Assembly (NCBI GenBank): GCA_934728065.1 | Contig: CAKVDW010000004.1 | Coordinates: 1-64,000, forward strand | From: an uncultured Campylobacter sp. | GTDB lineage: Bacteria > Campylobacterota > Campylobacteria > Campylobacterales > Campylobacteraceae | Length of the DNA stretch: 64,000 nucleotides | Reading direction: 5' to 3' | Part shown: in pieces, positions 51,863 to 59,888 of the stretch | How positions within the stretch are numbered: position 1 is the stretch's first letter | Layout of the letters: the number at the start of each line of letters is the position of its first letter | The notes under the pieces: model-generated | What the model was told of the DNA's origin: nothing | Seen by the model: the letters and a program-made list of their open reading frames with translations, nothing else | Database searches by the model: none | Made by a program: the position numbers and the translations under genes

Positions 51863-53223
51863 AAGCTGTGGTAAAAAGCGCAAAAGCCTTTGATGAAAGA
51901 GCCGTTGAGCTGGGGTTTGATGAGCTTATTTTAATGGAAAATGCAGGCGCAAATTTAGCTAAAATCGCTAAAAATGCCTTGCGAAAAAAGGGCGTTAAAA
52001 ATGGGCGAATTTTAATTTTGCTGGGACAAGGAAACAACGGCGCGGACGGACTTGTAGCGGCTAGACATTTAAAAAATGCACTTTGTTTTTGCGTGGATAA
52101 AAAGTTAAAAAAATCCCCCCTTTTTGAAAAGCAAGAAAAAATTGCCTTAAATTTAGGCGTAAAATTCCTTGACAAAAAGCCAAATTTTCAAAGCTTTGAT
52201 TGTATCATCGAGTGCATTTTTGGAAGTGGGCTTGACAGAGAAATAAGCTCAAATTTAAAGGCTCTCATCGCTGAGGCAAATGAAAGTCGTGCGCTAAAAA
52301 TCGCCTGCGATATGCCTGTAAATTTAGGCTTTGAGCCTTGTTTTAATGCTACAATCACCGCTACAATGGGAGCGATAAAAGAAAATTTGCTTGAAGATTA
52401 CGCAAAAGAAAGCGTTGGCAAGATAAAATGCGTGAATTTGGGCTTAAATTCAAGCCTTTACGCGCCAAATTCAAATTGCTTTTTGCTAGAAAAAGGCGAT
52501 TTAAAGCTGATAGAGCGCAAACAAAGCGCAAACAAAGGCGACTTTGGACACGGCTTTATTTTCGCAAGTGCGAGTGCTGGCACGCTAGCAGGGCTTGGGG
52601 CGCTTAATTTTGGTGCGGGTTTGATTTCACTTGTGGGCGCAAAACCTTTTTCGCCGCTCATAATGCAAAAAGAAAGGATTGATGAGAGCGCAAGTGCCGT
52701 AGCTTTGGGAATGGGGCTTGATGATTTGAGCGTTTTAAATGAGCCTTTGCTTGAAAAAATTCCTGTGATTTTGGACGCAAATGCCTTTAAAAGCTCTCAA
52801 ATTCGCCCTTTTTTGCAAAGGCAAAATGTCATCTTAACCCCGCACCCAAAGGAATTTGCAAGGCTTTGGAAAATCGCTTTTGATGAAAACATAAACACCG
52901 AGCAAATTCAAAAAAACCGCTTTTTTTATGCGGATAAATTCGCCCAAAATTTCGAGTGCGTTTTGATTTTAAAGGGCGCAAACACCATCATCGCACAAGG
53001 TGGGCAAAAATTTGTTTGCACGCTTGGAAATGCAGCACTTGCAAAGGGCGGCAGCGGAGACGCTCTTGCTGGAATGATACTTGCGCTTATTTGTGCTAAA
53101 TTTAGCCCCTTAAACGCTGCTAAAAACGCCGTTTTAGCCCACGCTCTTGTCGCTAAAAAATGGCGATTTAACCCAAACGCCTTTGACGCGCTTAAACTCA
53201 TAAAGGGGCTAAAATGCTTGTAA
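51859..53223 (+). CDS. nnr: Bifunctional NAD(P)H-hydrate repair enzyme (epimerase/dehydratase)
   Basis: A 454-residue fusion. The N-terminal YjeF_N epimerase (about 1-200) has M-E-N-A-G and L-L-G-Q-G-N-N-G-A-D-G. The C-terminal ADP-dependent dehydratase (about 215-454) has L-T-P-H-P-K-E-F-A-R-L and the G-G-S-G-D-A-L-A-G-M nucleotide site. It repairs hydrated NADH and NADPH. It overlaps rmuC (4 bp) and purN (10 bp). Confidence 0.93.
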   Translation: MKAVVKSAKAFDERAVELGFDELILMENAGANLAKIAKNALRKKGVKNGRILILLGQGNNGADGLVAARHLKNALCFCVDKKLKKSPLFEKQEKIALNLGVKFLDKKPNFQSFDCIIECIFGSGLDREISSNLKALIAEANESRALKIACDMPVNLGFEPCFNATITATMGAIKENLLEDYAKESVGKIKCVNLGLNSSLYAPNSNCFLLEKGDLKLIERKQSANKGDFGHGFIFASASAGTLAGLGALNFGAGLISLVGAKPFSPLIMQKERIDESASAVALGMGLDDLSVLNEPLLEKIPVILDANAFKSSQIRPFLQRQNVILTPHPKEFARLWKIAFDENINTEQIQKNRFFYADKFAQNFECVLILKGANTIIAQGGQKFVCTLGNAALAKGGSGDALAGMILALICAKFSPLNAAKNAVLAHALVAKKWRFNPNAFDALKLIKGLKCL

Positions 53224-53792
53224 AACTTGCGGTTTTATTCAGCGGCAACGGCTCAAATTTGCAAAATTTGCTTGAAAAACTGCACCGCAAACGCTTTGGC
53301 AACAACGAATTTGAAGTGGTGCTTTGCCTTTGTAACAACAAAAACGCCTATGGCATAGAAAGGGCGCGAAAATTTAAACTTGAAAGCGTCATCATCGAGC
53401 ATAAAAATTTTGCTTGTAGAGAGGACTTTGACAGGGCTTTGGTGAGCGAAATTCAAAAAAGTGGGGCGGATTTAGCGGTGCTGGCGGGCTTTATGCGGAT
53501 TTTAAGCCCCGTTTTTACGCAAAGCGTGCGCGCTATAAACTTGCACCCCTCGCTTTTGCCGCTTTTTAAGGGCGCAAATGCCATAAAAGAAAGCTATCAA
53601 AGCGATATGAAAGTGGCTGGTGTGAGCATTCACTATGTGAGTGAAGAGCTTGACGGCGGGCAAATCATCGCTCAAAGGGCATTTGAAAAAACGCCAAAAA
53701 TGAGCTTTGAAGCCTTTGAAAGCCAAATTCACGCCCTTGAACACGAGCTTTTACCTGAAACGGTTATAAAAATTTTTGAGCAAGATTTATAA
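53214..53792 (+). CDS. purN: Phosphoribosylglycinamide formyltransferase PurN
   Basis: A 192-residue enzyme using 10-formyl-THF to formylate GAR in purine synthesis. Visible motifs: F-S-G-N-G-S-N-L-Q-N near the N-terminus, L-A-G-F-M-R-I-L, and the catalytic N-L-H-P-S-L-L-P with Asn and His; V-S-E-E-L-D-G-G-Q-I contains the catalytic Asp. It overlaps nnr and is convergent with the DUF2920 gene. Confidence 0.95.
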   Translation: MLVKLAVLFSGNGSNLQNLLEKLHRKRFGNNEFEVVLCLCNNKNAYGIERARKFKLESVIIEHKNFACREDFDRALVSEIQKSGADLAVLAGFMRILSPVFTQSVRAINLHPSLLPLFKGANAIKESYQSDMKVAGVSIHYVSEELDGGQIIAQRAFEKTPKMSFEAFESQIHALEHELLPETVIKIFEQDL

Positions 53793-53862
53793 AAATTTTT
53801 GTTTTTCAAAATTTTATTTAAGGCTAAATTTAAAACCCTCTATTTACACTCATCAAGCTTAC

Positions 53863-55101
53863 TTATAAAAAGCTCAATGCCCCCCCCCTTGCTTTTTCTT
53901 TGAATTTATACTCTAAATTCTCACTTTTATAAGCAATTTCGCGTTTTTCGTCCTTTTCGTGCGTAAAGTGCCTAGCAAGCAAGGGTGGCAACTCTTTTTT
54001 GATGAGACTTTTTATCGACATTCCCATTCCGTGTTCTAAATTTTTGATGAATTTACCATCAATCTCGCTTTCATCTTTCACCACGCGCAAATTCGCCTCA
54101 AAGCCTGAATTTTGCAGGATTTCAAAGAATTTTTCTTTATTTTGGGCGCTATCTAACTCATCACGCACGCTGTGATAAGACACAAAAATAGGCTTGTTTT
54201 GGTGCTTTGCTTGCGTTTTAAGCTGGCTTTCGTTTAGGGGGTTTCTAATGTCAAGCCTAGCCTTGCAAAGAAAATTTGGCGAGTTTGTGTTAGCGGTGAA
54301 ATGGGTTTTGGTAAAGGTGCAAAGAGTGATATTTTCAGACACATTCCCCACTTCACAGAATTGAACAAAATCAATGTCCTTGCCTACACTATAAAAACGA
54401 AGTGGCACTACCACATAGCCTGAATTCTCCACAACCGCGTCTATAAGCCACGGAGCAAATTTAGCGCACAAAAAGCCAAGATAGCCTCCGTGCGAAGTGC
54501 CAAAGAGCAAGGTTTTGGGCGTTTTAGCGAGCTTAAATTTAGCACTATTTTTTCGCACAAAATAAATAGCGTTTATTATGTCAAGGGCTTGCATAATGCC
54601 AAAGTTGTTGTATTCGTTTTTGGTGGGTTGTAGCCCTAAAAATATGGGCAGTAAATAATCTTTTTTAGCTATTTTGTTTTGATTTTTAAGATATTTTACC
54701 AAACTATCAAGCCAAGCACAAAGTTCAAACACTTGTTCTTGCTCTAAAATATCCTTATCTTCTAAAAATGAGGGTGGGGAAATGATGCCTTCTATACTTC
54801 TTAAAAAAAGCTCTTTATCTCTTTTATCCATATAAAAAGTCGCTCCTGTTTGTGGGCGAAAGCCTATGCAATGATAATCCACCCTCAAAACAGCCACACC
54901 ATAAGTTTGCACCACAAATTCAGCCAAATGCTCCTCATAGCCCGCATAATCTGCCCCGCGAATTCCTGTGATATAAACAAATAAGGCTTTCATTTCTTTT
55001 GTCTCATCAAAGCTTACCTTAAATTCGAGCTTTGACTTCCTTTTTATACCAAGTTCTATGTCATCGGTGCTTGTGATTTCGTAGCTTTTGTGTTGTATCA
55101 A
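53863..55101 (-). CDS. DUF2920 (Cj0617-family) protein, phase-variable C-terminus
   Basis: A 412-residue protein of the Campylobacter-specific DUF2920 family, whose members lie in flagellar glycosylation loci and as contingency genes (Cj0617/0618). An alpha/beta-hydrolase nucleophile elbow is visible: F-G-T-S-H-G-G-Y-L-G. The start is TTG 55101 with AAGG seven bases before. A G9 run near the 3' end (53880-53888) sets the last residues: now A-R-G-G-A-L-S-F-L. With G10 the tail becomes about 8 residues longer; with G8 it stops sooner. Substrate unknown. Confidence 0.82.
   Translation of the reverse strand: MIQHKSYEITSTDDIELGIKRKSKLEFKVSFDETKEMKALFVYITGIRGADYAGYEEHLAEFVVQTYGVAVLRVDYHCIGFRPQTGATFYMDKRDKELFLRSIEGIISPPSFLEDKDILEQEQVFELCAWLDSLVKYLKNQNKIAKKDYLLPIFLGLQPTKNEYNNFGIMQALDIINAIYFVRKNSAKFKLAKTPKTLLFGTSHGGYLGFLCAKFAPWLIDAVVENSGYVVVPLRFYSVGKDIDFVQFCEVGNVSENITLCTFTKTHFTANTNSPNFLCKARLDIRNPLNESQLKTQAKHQNKPIFVSYHSVRDELDSAQNKEKFFEILQNSGFEANLRVVKDESEIDGKFIKNLEHGMGMSIKSLIKKELPPLLARHFTHEKDEKREIAYKSENLEYKFKEKARGGALSFL
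53880..53888. repeat. Poly-C(9)/G(9) tract at the DUF2920 3' end
   Basis: Nine C on the plus strand, G9 in the coding direction, ten codons from the stop. Changes in length replace the C-terminal tail without losing the fold. Confidence 0.9.
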
Positions 55102-55182
55102 ATTTTGCCTTTTTGATGAATTTTACTTAAATTTGCTTAAATTTAGGCTTTTTTGAGAAAATTTTTGTAAATATCTTTTGTG

Positions 55183-55188
55183 TATAAT
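55183..55188 (+). promoter_or_regulatory. -10 box for a probably leaderless yigZ mRNA
   Basis: TGTGTATAAT ends 7 bp before the yigZ ATG (55196), so transcription should start at or within a base or two of the A of the ATG. No ribosome-binding site precedes the ATG. Confidence 0.5.
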
Positions 55189-55195
55189 TTACCTT

Positions 55196-55768
55196 ATGAA
55201 AAGCATAAAACAAAACTATGAGCTTAAAACTGAGGTTAAAAAGTCCGTATTTATCGCTCATCTTTGCCCTTTTGAGTGTTTTAAAGAGCTTTTATTAGAG
55301 CTTAAAAAAGAACACAACAAAGCCGTGCATTTTGTGTGGGCGTTTAGGCGCTTGAATGAATTTTCTCAAATCATAGAGGATAAAAGTGATGATGGCGAGC
55401 CAAAAGGCACTTCGGGTTTGCCCTGTCTTAATGTCTTGCGTGGGGCTGAGCTTATAAATGTGGCTGTAATTGTGGTGCGTTATTTTGGAGGCATTAAGCT
55501 TGGCACTGGAGGGCTTGTGCGCGCTTATAGTGGGGCTGTAAATGCTGTGATTAACACAGCAAGTTTGAGTGAGTTTGAATGTAAGCAGGATTTAGCTTTG
55601 AGTTTGCCTTTGAGTTTGTTTGCACGAATGCAGCATTATTTAATAACAAATGGACTTGATTTTAACAAAGAATTTAAAGCGCAAAAGGCTTTTGTTAAGG
55701 TGTGGGTGAATGAAGATGAGAAAAAGGCTTTGATTGATTTTGCCCAAAAACTTGGCATAAGCCCTTAA
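55196..55768 (+). CDS. YigZ/IMPACT-family protein
   Basis: A 190-residue protein of the UPF0029/IMPACT family. Signature V-V-R-Y-F-G-G-I-K-L-G-T-G-G-L-V-R-A-Y is intact. An N-terminal block has D-D-G-E-P-K-G-T-S-G-L-P. A shortened C-terminal ferredoxin-like domain follows. Roles in translation quality control are proposed for homologues. The ATG at 55196 is chosen because the longer frame runs through the -10 box. Confidence 0.9.
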   Translation: MKSIKQNYELKTEVKKSVFIAHLCPFECFKELLLELKKEHNKAVHFVWAFRRLNEFSQIIEDKSDDGEPKGTSGLPCLNVLRGAELINVAVIVVRYFGGIKLGTGGLVRAYSGAVNAVINTASLSEFECKQDLALSLPLSLFARMQHYLITNGLDFNKEFKAQKAFVKVWVNEDEKKALIDFAQKLGISP

Positions 55769-55779
55769 AAAAGGGCTTA
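55758..55779. terminator. Hairpin terminator of yigZ
   Basis: TAAGCCCTT-AAAA-AAGGGCTTA, a perfect 9-bp stem. It overlaps the yigZ stop and serves both convergent genes. Confidence 0.65.
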
Positions 55780-55782
55780 AAT

Positions 55783-56115
55783 TTAAGAAATGCTTGAGAA
55801 TAAATTGTTAAGATTTTTCTCGCTATTTCCTTGTGAATTTTCTGCTTCTTGCGCCTTAAGCAACTGGGCTTCATTTCCTCTAAAACGAAGGGCGTAAAGG
55901 CTTGAAGTGAAATCATCAGCAAGATTTTGAGTAGAAAGCGTTGGCTTAGCCCTTAAGCTAAACTCATCATAGCTTTGTTCCTCTTGGCTTGCACCGCTTA
56001 AGAGTTGAGAAAAAGAAGTGCCAGAATTATCCTCGACTTCTTTATTGACCTTTTTATAAGTCCCGCTAAGCACATCGTATTCGACAGAACTTATAGTCTT
56101 GTAATTAACTTGCAT
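55783..56115 (-). CDS. Small sigma54-promoted hypothetical protein
   Basis: A 110-residue soluble, Ser/Gln/Asn-rich protein. Start M-Q-V-N-Y-K-T-I-S-S-V-E-Y-D-V-L-S-G-T; C-terminus helical then low complexity, ending L-F-S-S-I-S. No signal peptide. It has a consensus sigma54 promoter 36 bp before its ATG (GGAAC-N5-TTGC). GGAG precedes the ATG. It is the first gene after the EF-hand protein on the same strand. Function unknown; a flagellar-coexpressed role is inferred from the promoter. Confidence 0.6.
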   Translation of the reverse strand: MQVNYKTISSVEYDVLSGTYKKVNKEVEDNSGTSFSQLLSGASQEEQSYDEFSLRAKPTLSTQNLADDFTSSLYALRFRGNEAQLLKAQEAENSQGNSEKNLNNLFSSIS

Positions 56116-56150
56116 ATTTTCTCCTTTTCAAAAAAATGCAAAAAATACAA

Positions 56151-56164
56151 GCAAAAATTGTTCC
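56151..56164 (-). promoter_or_regulatory. Sigma54 promoter upstream of 55783-56115
   Basis: GGAAC-AATTT-TTGC (then TT) on the minus strand: -24 GG and -12 GC are 10 bp apart. It touches the stop codon of the upstream gene. Confidence 0.8.
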
Positions 56165-57249
56165 TAAATCAAAAGGTCAGTCTTAAAAACAGTTTGGGTA
56201 AATTCTTGTTTAAGGGTTATATTTTGGGAATTTTCTTGGTATGAGGTGGCGATTTTCTTTTTTTGTCTTAAATCCTCAAGCTCGGCTTCGCTGATGTTTT
56301 CACTTCCTCTTGCCTCTATTAAAGCCTTAAATTCAGGGTATTTTAAAAGCAAGGCTTCTTCATATTCGCTTTTTTCTTTTTTATTTGGTTTTTCTATTTG
56401 AACCTCATCTTTACTCTCTACTTCAGGAGACAGTTCTTCTTCAAGCTGTTTAAATTTATGGCTAGATAAGCCTTTTATGCCTCCATATAAAGAGGTTTCA
56501 AAGATACTTGTTCCATAAATTCCTACTTCCATAGCTTTTTCATTATTTATTCTTGTGTTAATGAGACCGTAAGTTTGTATGTTGATATTTTCATCGTTAA
56601 AATACTCTCTCATATATTGATTAAGCCAATTTTCATAACCTTGAGAAAGTTTATCTTTGCCAGCATAAGCTTCTAAAAAGGTGATTTCGCCGTTACGGTT
56701 TTTATCGCTTTGTAAGCTTATATCCATAAGTTCGTTAAGGCTTATGTCTTTACCGTCTATTTTGCCATTTTGATAAGCTGAGTTTTTGCCTCCTCCAAAG
56801 ATAAAATAATCCCCTTCTTCTCTAGTAGAACTTTCGTGAGAAAGCGAGTTTTTAAAGCCTATATGTTCTACACCGCCTTCAATGCTGTCGTTTTGGTTAA
56901 GATTATTTTGCAAAAAGCCTCTATTATAAACTATATCCTTATACCAGCCCTCTACAAAAGCTCCTGCATCGCCACTTAAACCTATGGAATTATCTTTAAG
57001 TTGAATGAAGTTACCGCTGTAAAAGTGTTCTTTCAAAAAACCTAGTGTTTTATCGCTTACATTGATAGAAACTTGTTTGTTATCATCAAAAAATTTAAGC
57101 ACATTGTTTTTATAATCAGCGTTTTGAGAAAGTTTAAAGTCCTCAGCCTTTCTTAAAACATACTCAGCCTTTTCAGCCTTAAAAGCAACCTGATTTCGGT
57201 TTTGAAAAAAACTTGGCTCAATGGCTATGAGTCTTGGACTATTAAACAT
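56164..57249 (-). CDS. EF-hand-containing hypothetical protein
   Basis: A 361-residue soluble protein without a signal peptide. Residues 182-193, D-K-N-R-N-G-E-I-T-F-L-E, form a canonical 12-residue EF-hand calcium loop (D1, N3, N5, G6, I8, E12). Just before it, N-G-K-I-D-G-K-D-I-S-L-N-E-L (161-174) looks like a degenerate partner loop, spaced as in paired EF-hands. A Lys/Glu-rich region (about 270-345) is helical. It lies between two sigma54/sigma28-promoted small genes on the same strand, downstream of a hairpin. Calcium binding is inferred from the motif; function unknown. Confidence 0.6.
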   Translation of the reverse strand: MFNSPRLIAIEPSFFQNRNQVAFKAEKAEYVLRKAEDFKLSQNADYKNNVLKFFDDNKQVSINVSDKTLGFLKEHFYSGNFIQLKDNSIGLSGDAGAFVEGWYKDIVYNRGFLQNNLNQNDSIEGGVEHIGFKNSLSHESSTREEGDYFIFGGGKNSAYQNGKIDGKDISLNELMDISLQSDKNRNGEITFLEAYAGKDKLSQGYENWLNQYMREYFNDENINIQTYGLINTRINNEKAMEVGIYGTSIFETSLYGGIKGLSSHKFKQLEEELSPEVESKDEVQIEKPNKKEKSEYEEALLLKYPEFKALIEARGSENISEAELEDLRQKKKIATSYQENSQNITLKQEFTQTVFKTDLLI

Positions 57250-57281
57250 ATATTAACCCTTTATAGTTGCACCACGATAAT

Positions 57282-57315
57282 TTTGGCTTGAAATTTTTAA
57301 GCATTTCAAGCCAAA
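57282..57315. terminator. 13-bp perfect inverted repeat
   Basis: TTTGGCTTGAAAT (57282-57294) and ATTTCAAGCCAAA (57303-57315), 8-nt loop. It lies just behind the stop of the 68-residue gene and before the EF-hand gene, so it could end or attenuate the small-gene transcript. Confidence 0.75.
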
Positions 57316-57320
57316 GTTTA

Positions 57321-57527
57321 TTAAGCTTTTATATCCAAAAGCCTATTTTCATCTTTATACTCTTCCTTAGCACTCAAATTTAAGTTAAGAGTTTGATTTT
57401 TATTTTTTTGCTCTTCTATTTTCTTGCCCTCTTCTTCAACCATCTTCATACCTTTTATAGCATCACCAACAGTTGCAGCAAGCATTGAACCGTCCCAACA
57501 ACGAGTCCCATTAGCATTTACATTCAT
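57321..57527 (-). CDS. 68-residue protein with D-I-K-A tail
   Basis: A short cytoplasmic-type protein: N-terminal N-G-T-R-C-W-D-G-S-M, a helical Lys/Glu/Met-rich middle, and the end N-R-L-L-D-I-K-A. The D-I-K-A tail is shared with the two paralogues 10 kb away (K-I-D-I-K-A and R-V-D-I-R-A). AAAGG precedes the ATG. It follows the 67-residue exported protein by 13 bp, so the two are co-transcribed from the sigma28 promoter at 57838. Function unknown. Confidence 0.6.
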   Translation of the reverse strand: MNVNANGTRCWDGSMLAATVGDAIKGMKMVEEEGKKIEEQKNKNQTLNLNLSAKEEYKDENRLLDIKA

Positions 57528-57540
57528 AGCAAAACCTTTC

Positions 57541-57744
57541 TTATCTCAAGCAAAAGAATCTACCATTGCTTAAGGTGTATATAGCATTGCACCCAGCTTC
57601 TCTTAAAATTTCATTGCGGCTACTTCTGCCTTGTCTTGGGTCATCATTATAGCCACTCTCATCATTATAAGAGTCATCGTAATTAGCCGCAACGGCACCT
57701 ACTGCGAAAAAACTTAATGCGAAAGCAATAACAAATTTTTTCAT
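57541..57744 (-). CDS. 67-residue exported protein
   Basis: A Sec signal peptide (K-K-F-V-I-A-F-A-L-S-F-F-A-V, cleavage after A-V-A-A near residue 19-20) leads to a mature peptide of about 47 residues. The first half is Asp/Asn/Tyr/Ser-rich with two D-D/S-Y-N-D-E repeats. The second half carries two Cys (G-C-N-A-I-Y and F-F-C-L-R) that could form a disulfide. A strong AGGAGG site precedes the ATG. Behind a consensus sigma28 promoter. Function unknown. Confidence 0.65.
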   Translation of the reverse strand: MKKFVIAFALSFFAVGAVAANYDDSYNDESGYNDDPRQGRSSRNEILREAGCNAIYTLSNGRFFCLR

Positions 57745-57837
57745 TTGAAATCCTCCTTCATTGTGTTTAATTTTGTTTTCAGCAGCATTACTAAAAACAA
57801 AAATTATTTTATCCTAATAGAACTTAAGACAGCTTTA

Positions 57838-57864
57838 ATATCGGCTTAATATTATTTTTCTTTA
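57838..57864 (-). promoter_or_regulatory. Sigma28 (FliA) promoter
   Basis: On the minus strand TAAAGAAA (57857-57864), 11 bp, GCCGATAT (57838-57845). The -35 is identical to that of ciaI. It lies 94 bp before the ATG of the exported 67-residue protein and points toward it. Confidence 0.8.
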
Positions 57865-57894
57865 GACTAAAATCCAAAAAAAATTTTTAAAGCC

Positions 57895-58227
57895 TTAATC
57901 CCCGTGTGTTGGGTGATGTTCTGGGTCAAGTTCGTTATTTTGGATAAACTCTTTTTTTGCCTTTTCGCAATTTTTATCTCTAAGATTACGGTAAGCGTTG
58001 CGACTAGCAATTTCTTTTTCGTTTAAGGGTCTATCCTCAAGCCAAGAAATGTGAAAATAAGTATCATCAGGCTTTGAATGTGAATTATAAAAATCCACAT
58101 AGTCAAAATAATCCTTATCGCTTTTGTATTCCACACTTTCTTCTATGTAAATGGTGGGTCCAAAACCTTTGTGGTTTTGGGTGTTGTGTCCAAAACCTGC
58201 CGCGTATCTTATTTTATAGGTATTCAT
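57895..58227 (-). CDS. Hypothetical protein
   Basis: A 110-residue hydrophilic protein with many His, Asp, Tyr and Asn residues (N-T-Q-N-H-K-G-F-G near the start, D-P-E-H-H-P-T-H-G-D at the end). No signal peptide or domain recognised. It overlaps the 3' end of the ABC-F gene by 14 bp and should be co-translated with it. Metal binding through the C-terminal His cluster is possible but unproven. Confidence 0.6.
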   Translation of the reverse strand: MNTYKIRYAAGFGHNTQNHKGFGPTIYIEESVEYKSDKDYFDYVDFYNSHSKPDDTYFHISWLEDRPLNEKEIASRNAYRNLRDKNCEKAKKEFIQNNELDPEHHPTHGD

Positions 58228-59800
58228 CGTTGCCTCCTAAAAATTCTTCATAACTACCTTTAAAATCACTCAATTTGCCGTCTTTTAAATGCCAAATTCT
58301 ATTCGCATAAGAGCTGATTAGCTCTCTGTCGTGGCTGATACAAATAACAACCCCCTTAAAATTATAAAGCGCTTCGCCTAAGGCGATGATGGCTTCTAAG
58401 TCAAGGTGGTTATCAGGCTCGTCTAAAAGCAAGAAATTTGGTCTTTCAAGCATTAAACGAGAAAGCATAAGCCTGTGTTTTTCGCCACCGCTTAAATTAC
58501 AAGCTGATTTTTCTTGTTCATTACCACTAAAGAGCATTCTACCTAAACATTTGCGAATTTCATCTAAATCTTTAAATTTCTCGCTCATTAACCACTCATA
58601 AAGTTTCAAATTTTCACAAATGAGATTTGAACTGTCTTGTGGAAAGTATCCTAGCTCAATGGTAGCTCCTAAATGCACCTTGCCACTATCTGCTTGAAGT
58701 TCATTAGCGATGATTTTGGCTAAAGAGCTTTTACCCACGCCATTTGCGCCAATAAGAGCTATTTTATCGTCCTTTTCGAGCTTTAAATTCAATCCTTTAA
58801 ATAATTTTTTATCCCCATAAGCCTTGCTGATGTCTTTAAGCTCTAAAATTTCATTGCCTATGTCTCTTTGAGTGCGAAAAACTATGCTCGGGTCTCGTCT
58901 GTTTGAAATTTTTATCTCTTCTATATCAAGTTTTTCTAATGCCTTTGCCCTGCTTGTAGCTTGTTTTGCCTTGCTTGCATTTGCTGAAAACCTCCTTATA
59001 AAGCTTTCAAGCTCCTCTTTTTCTTTCAAAGCCTTATCTCTTTTGAGTTCAGCTTGTTTGGCTATAAGGGTTGAAGCCATATACCATTCATCATAATTGC
59101 CCGAATAATCTCGTATTTGCTTAAAATCCACATCTAAAATGCGAGTGCAAATTTTGTTTAAAAAGTGCCTGTCGTGGCTAATCACCACAAGAGTTCCATC
59201 GTGGTGCAAAAGTTCATTTTCAAGCCAAGCAATGGTTTGCAAGTCAAGATTGTTTGTGGGTTCATCTAAAAATAACACATCAGCACCCAAAAATAGAACC
59301 TGAGCCAACAAAACCTTGAATTTATCGGCATTTTGCAAGCTGCTCATTAGGGCATCAAAGTCCTGTATGCCTAAGGCACTTAAAATTTTTTCGCACCTTG
59401 TTTCGCTGTCATAATTTGGGTCCTCTTCAGCACTTATCATCTCAAGTTCGTTGAGCCTTTCATTTATCTCGTCTGTAAATTCAGCACTTTGATAAAGCTT
59501 TTCCTTTTCCTTAAGTGTCTCAAAAAGCCTTTTGTTTGCGCACATTACCGCATCTTTTATGCTGTAATTTTCAAAGGCAAATTGGTCCTGCCCCAAAACG
59601 CCCACACGAAGCCCTGCATCAAAGACTACTTCACCACTACTTGCCTCAAGTTCGCCTGATAAAATTTTCAAAAAGGTGCTTTTTCCTGCTCCATTTGCCC
59701 CGATAAGTCCGTATCTTTGTCCCTTATTGAGCTTTAAATTTACATTTTCAAACAAGAGCTGACTTGCAAAACGCATAGTCAAATTTTTCACCTCAACCAT
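58214..59800 (-). CDS. ABC-F family ATPase (YbiT-like)
   Basis: A 528-residue soluble protein with two ABC domains. First: G-A-N-G-A-G-K-S-T, Walker B L-F-L-D-E-P-T-N-N-L-D. Second: G-A-N-G-V-G-K-S-S, signature L-S-G-G-E-K-H-R, Walker B L-L-L-D-E-P-D-N-H-L-D. A charged linker rich in Lys and Glu joins them. No TM domains. ABC-F proteins act on the ribosome in translation. YbiT is the closest subfamily by length and D-N-H-L-D. It overlaps the small gene downstream. Confidence 0.88.
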   Translation of the reverse strand: MVEVKNLTMRFASQLLFENVNLKLNKGQRYGLIGANGAGKSTFLKILSGELEASSGEVVFDAGLRVGVLGQDQFAFENYSIKDAVMCANKRLFETLKEKEKLYQSAEFTDEINERLNELEMISAEEDPNYDSETRCEKILSALGIQDFDALMSSLQNADKFKVLLAQVLFLGADVLFLDEPTNNLDLQTIAWLENELLHHDGTLVVISHDRHFLNKICTRILDVDFKQIRDYSGNYDEWYMASTLIAKQAELKRDKALKEKEELESFIRRFSANASKAKQATSRAKALEKLDIEEIKISNRRDPSIVFRTQRDIGNEILELKDISKAYGDKKLFKGLNLKLEKDDKIALIGANGVGKSSLAKIIANELQADSGKVHLGATIELGYFPQDSSNLICENLKLYEWLMSEKFKDLDEIRKCLGRMLFSGNEQEKSACNLSGGEKHRLMLSRLMLERPNFLLLDEPDNHLDLEAIIALGEALYNFKGVVICISHDRELISSYANRIWHLKDGKLSDFKGSYEEFLGGNDEYL

Positions 59801-59888
59801 AAATTTTCCTTAAATTTGTCCTTTTAAGCTGTAATTTTAGCAAAAAATTTTGACTTTTTTAGCTATAATTGCTTAAAAAAGGTTTTAA

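Noticed and set aside
57541..57575. GG...TTGC sequence resembling a sigma54 promoter before the 68-residue gene
   Set aside because: GG and GC are 11 bp apart instead of 10, and the site lies at the 3' end of the upstream gene.
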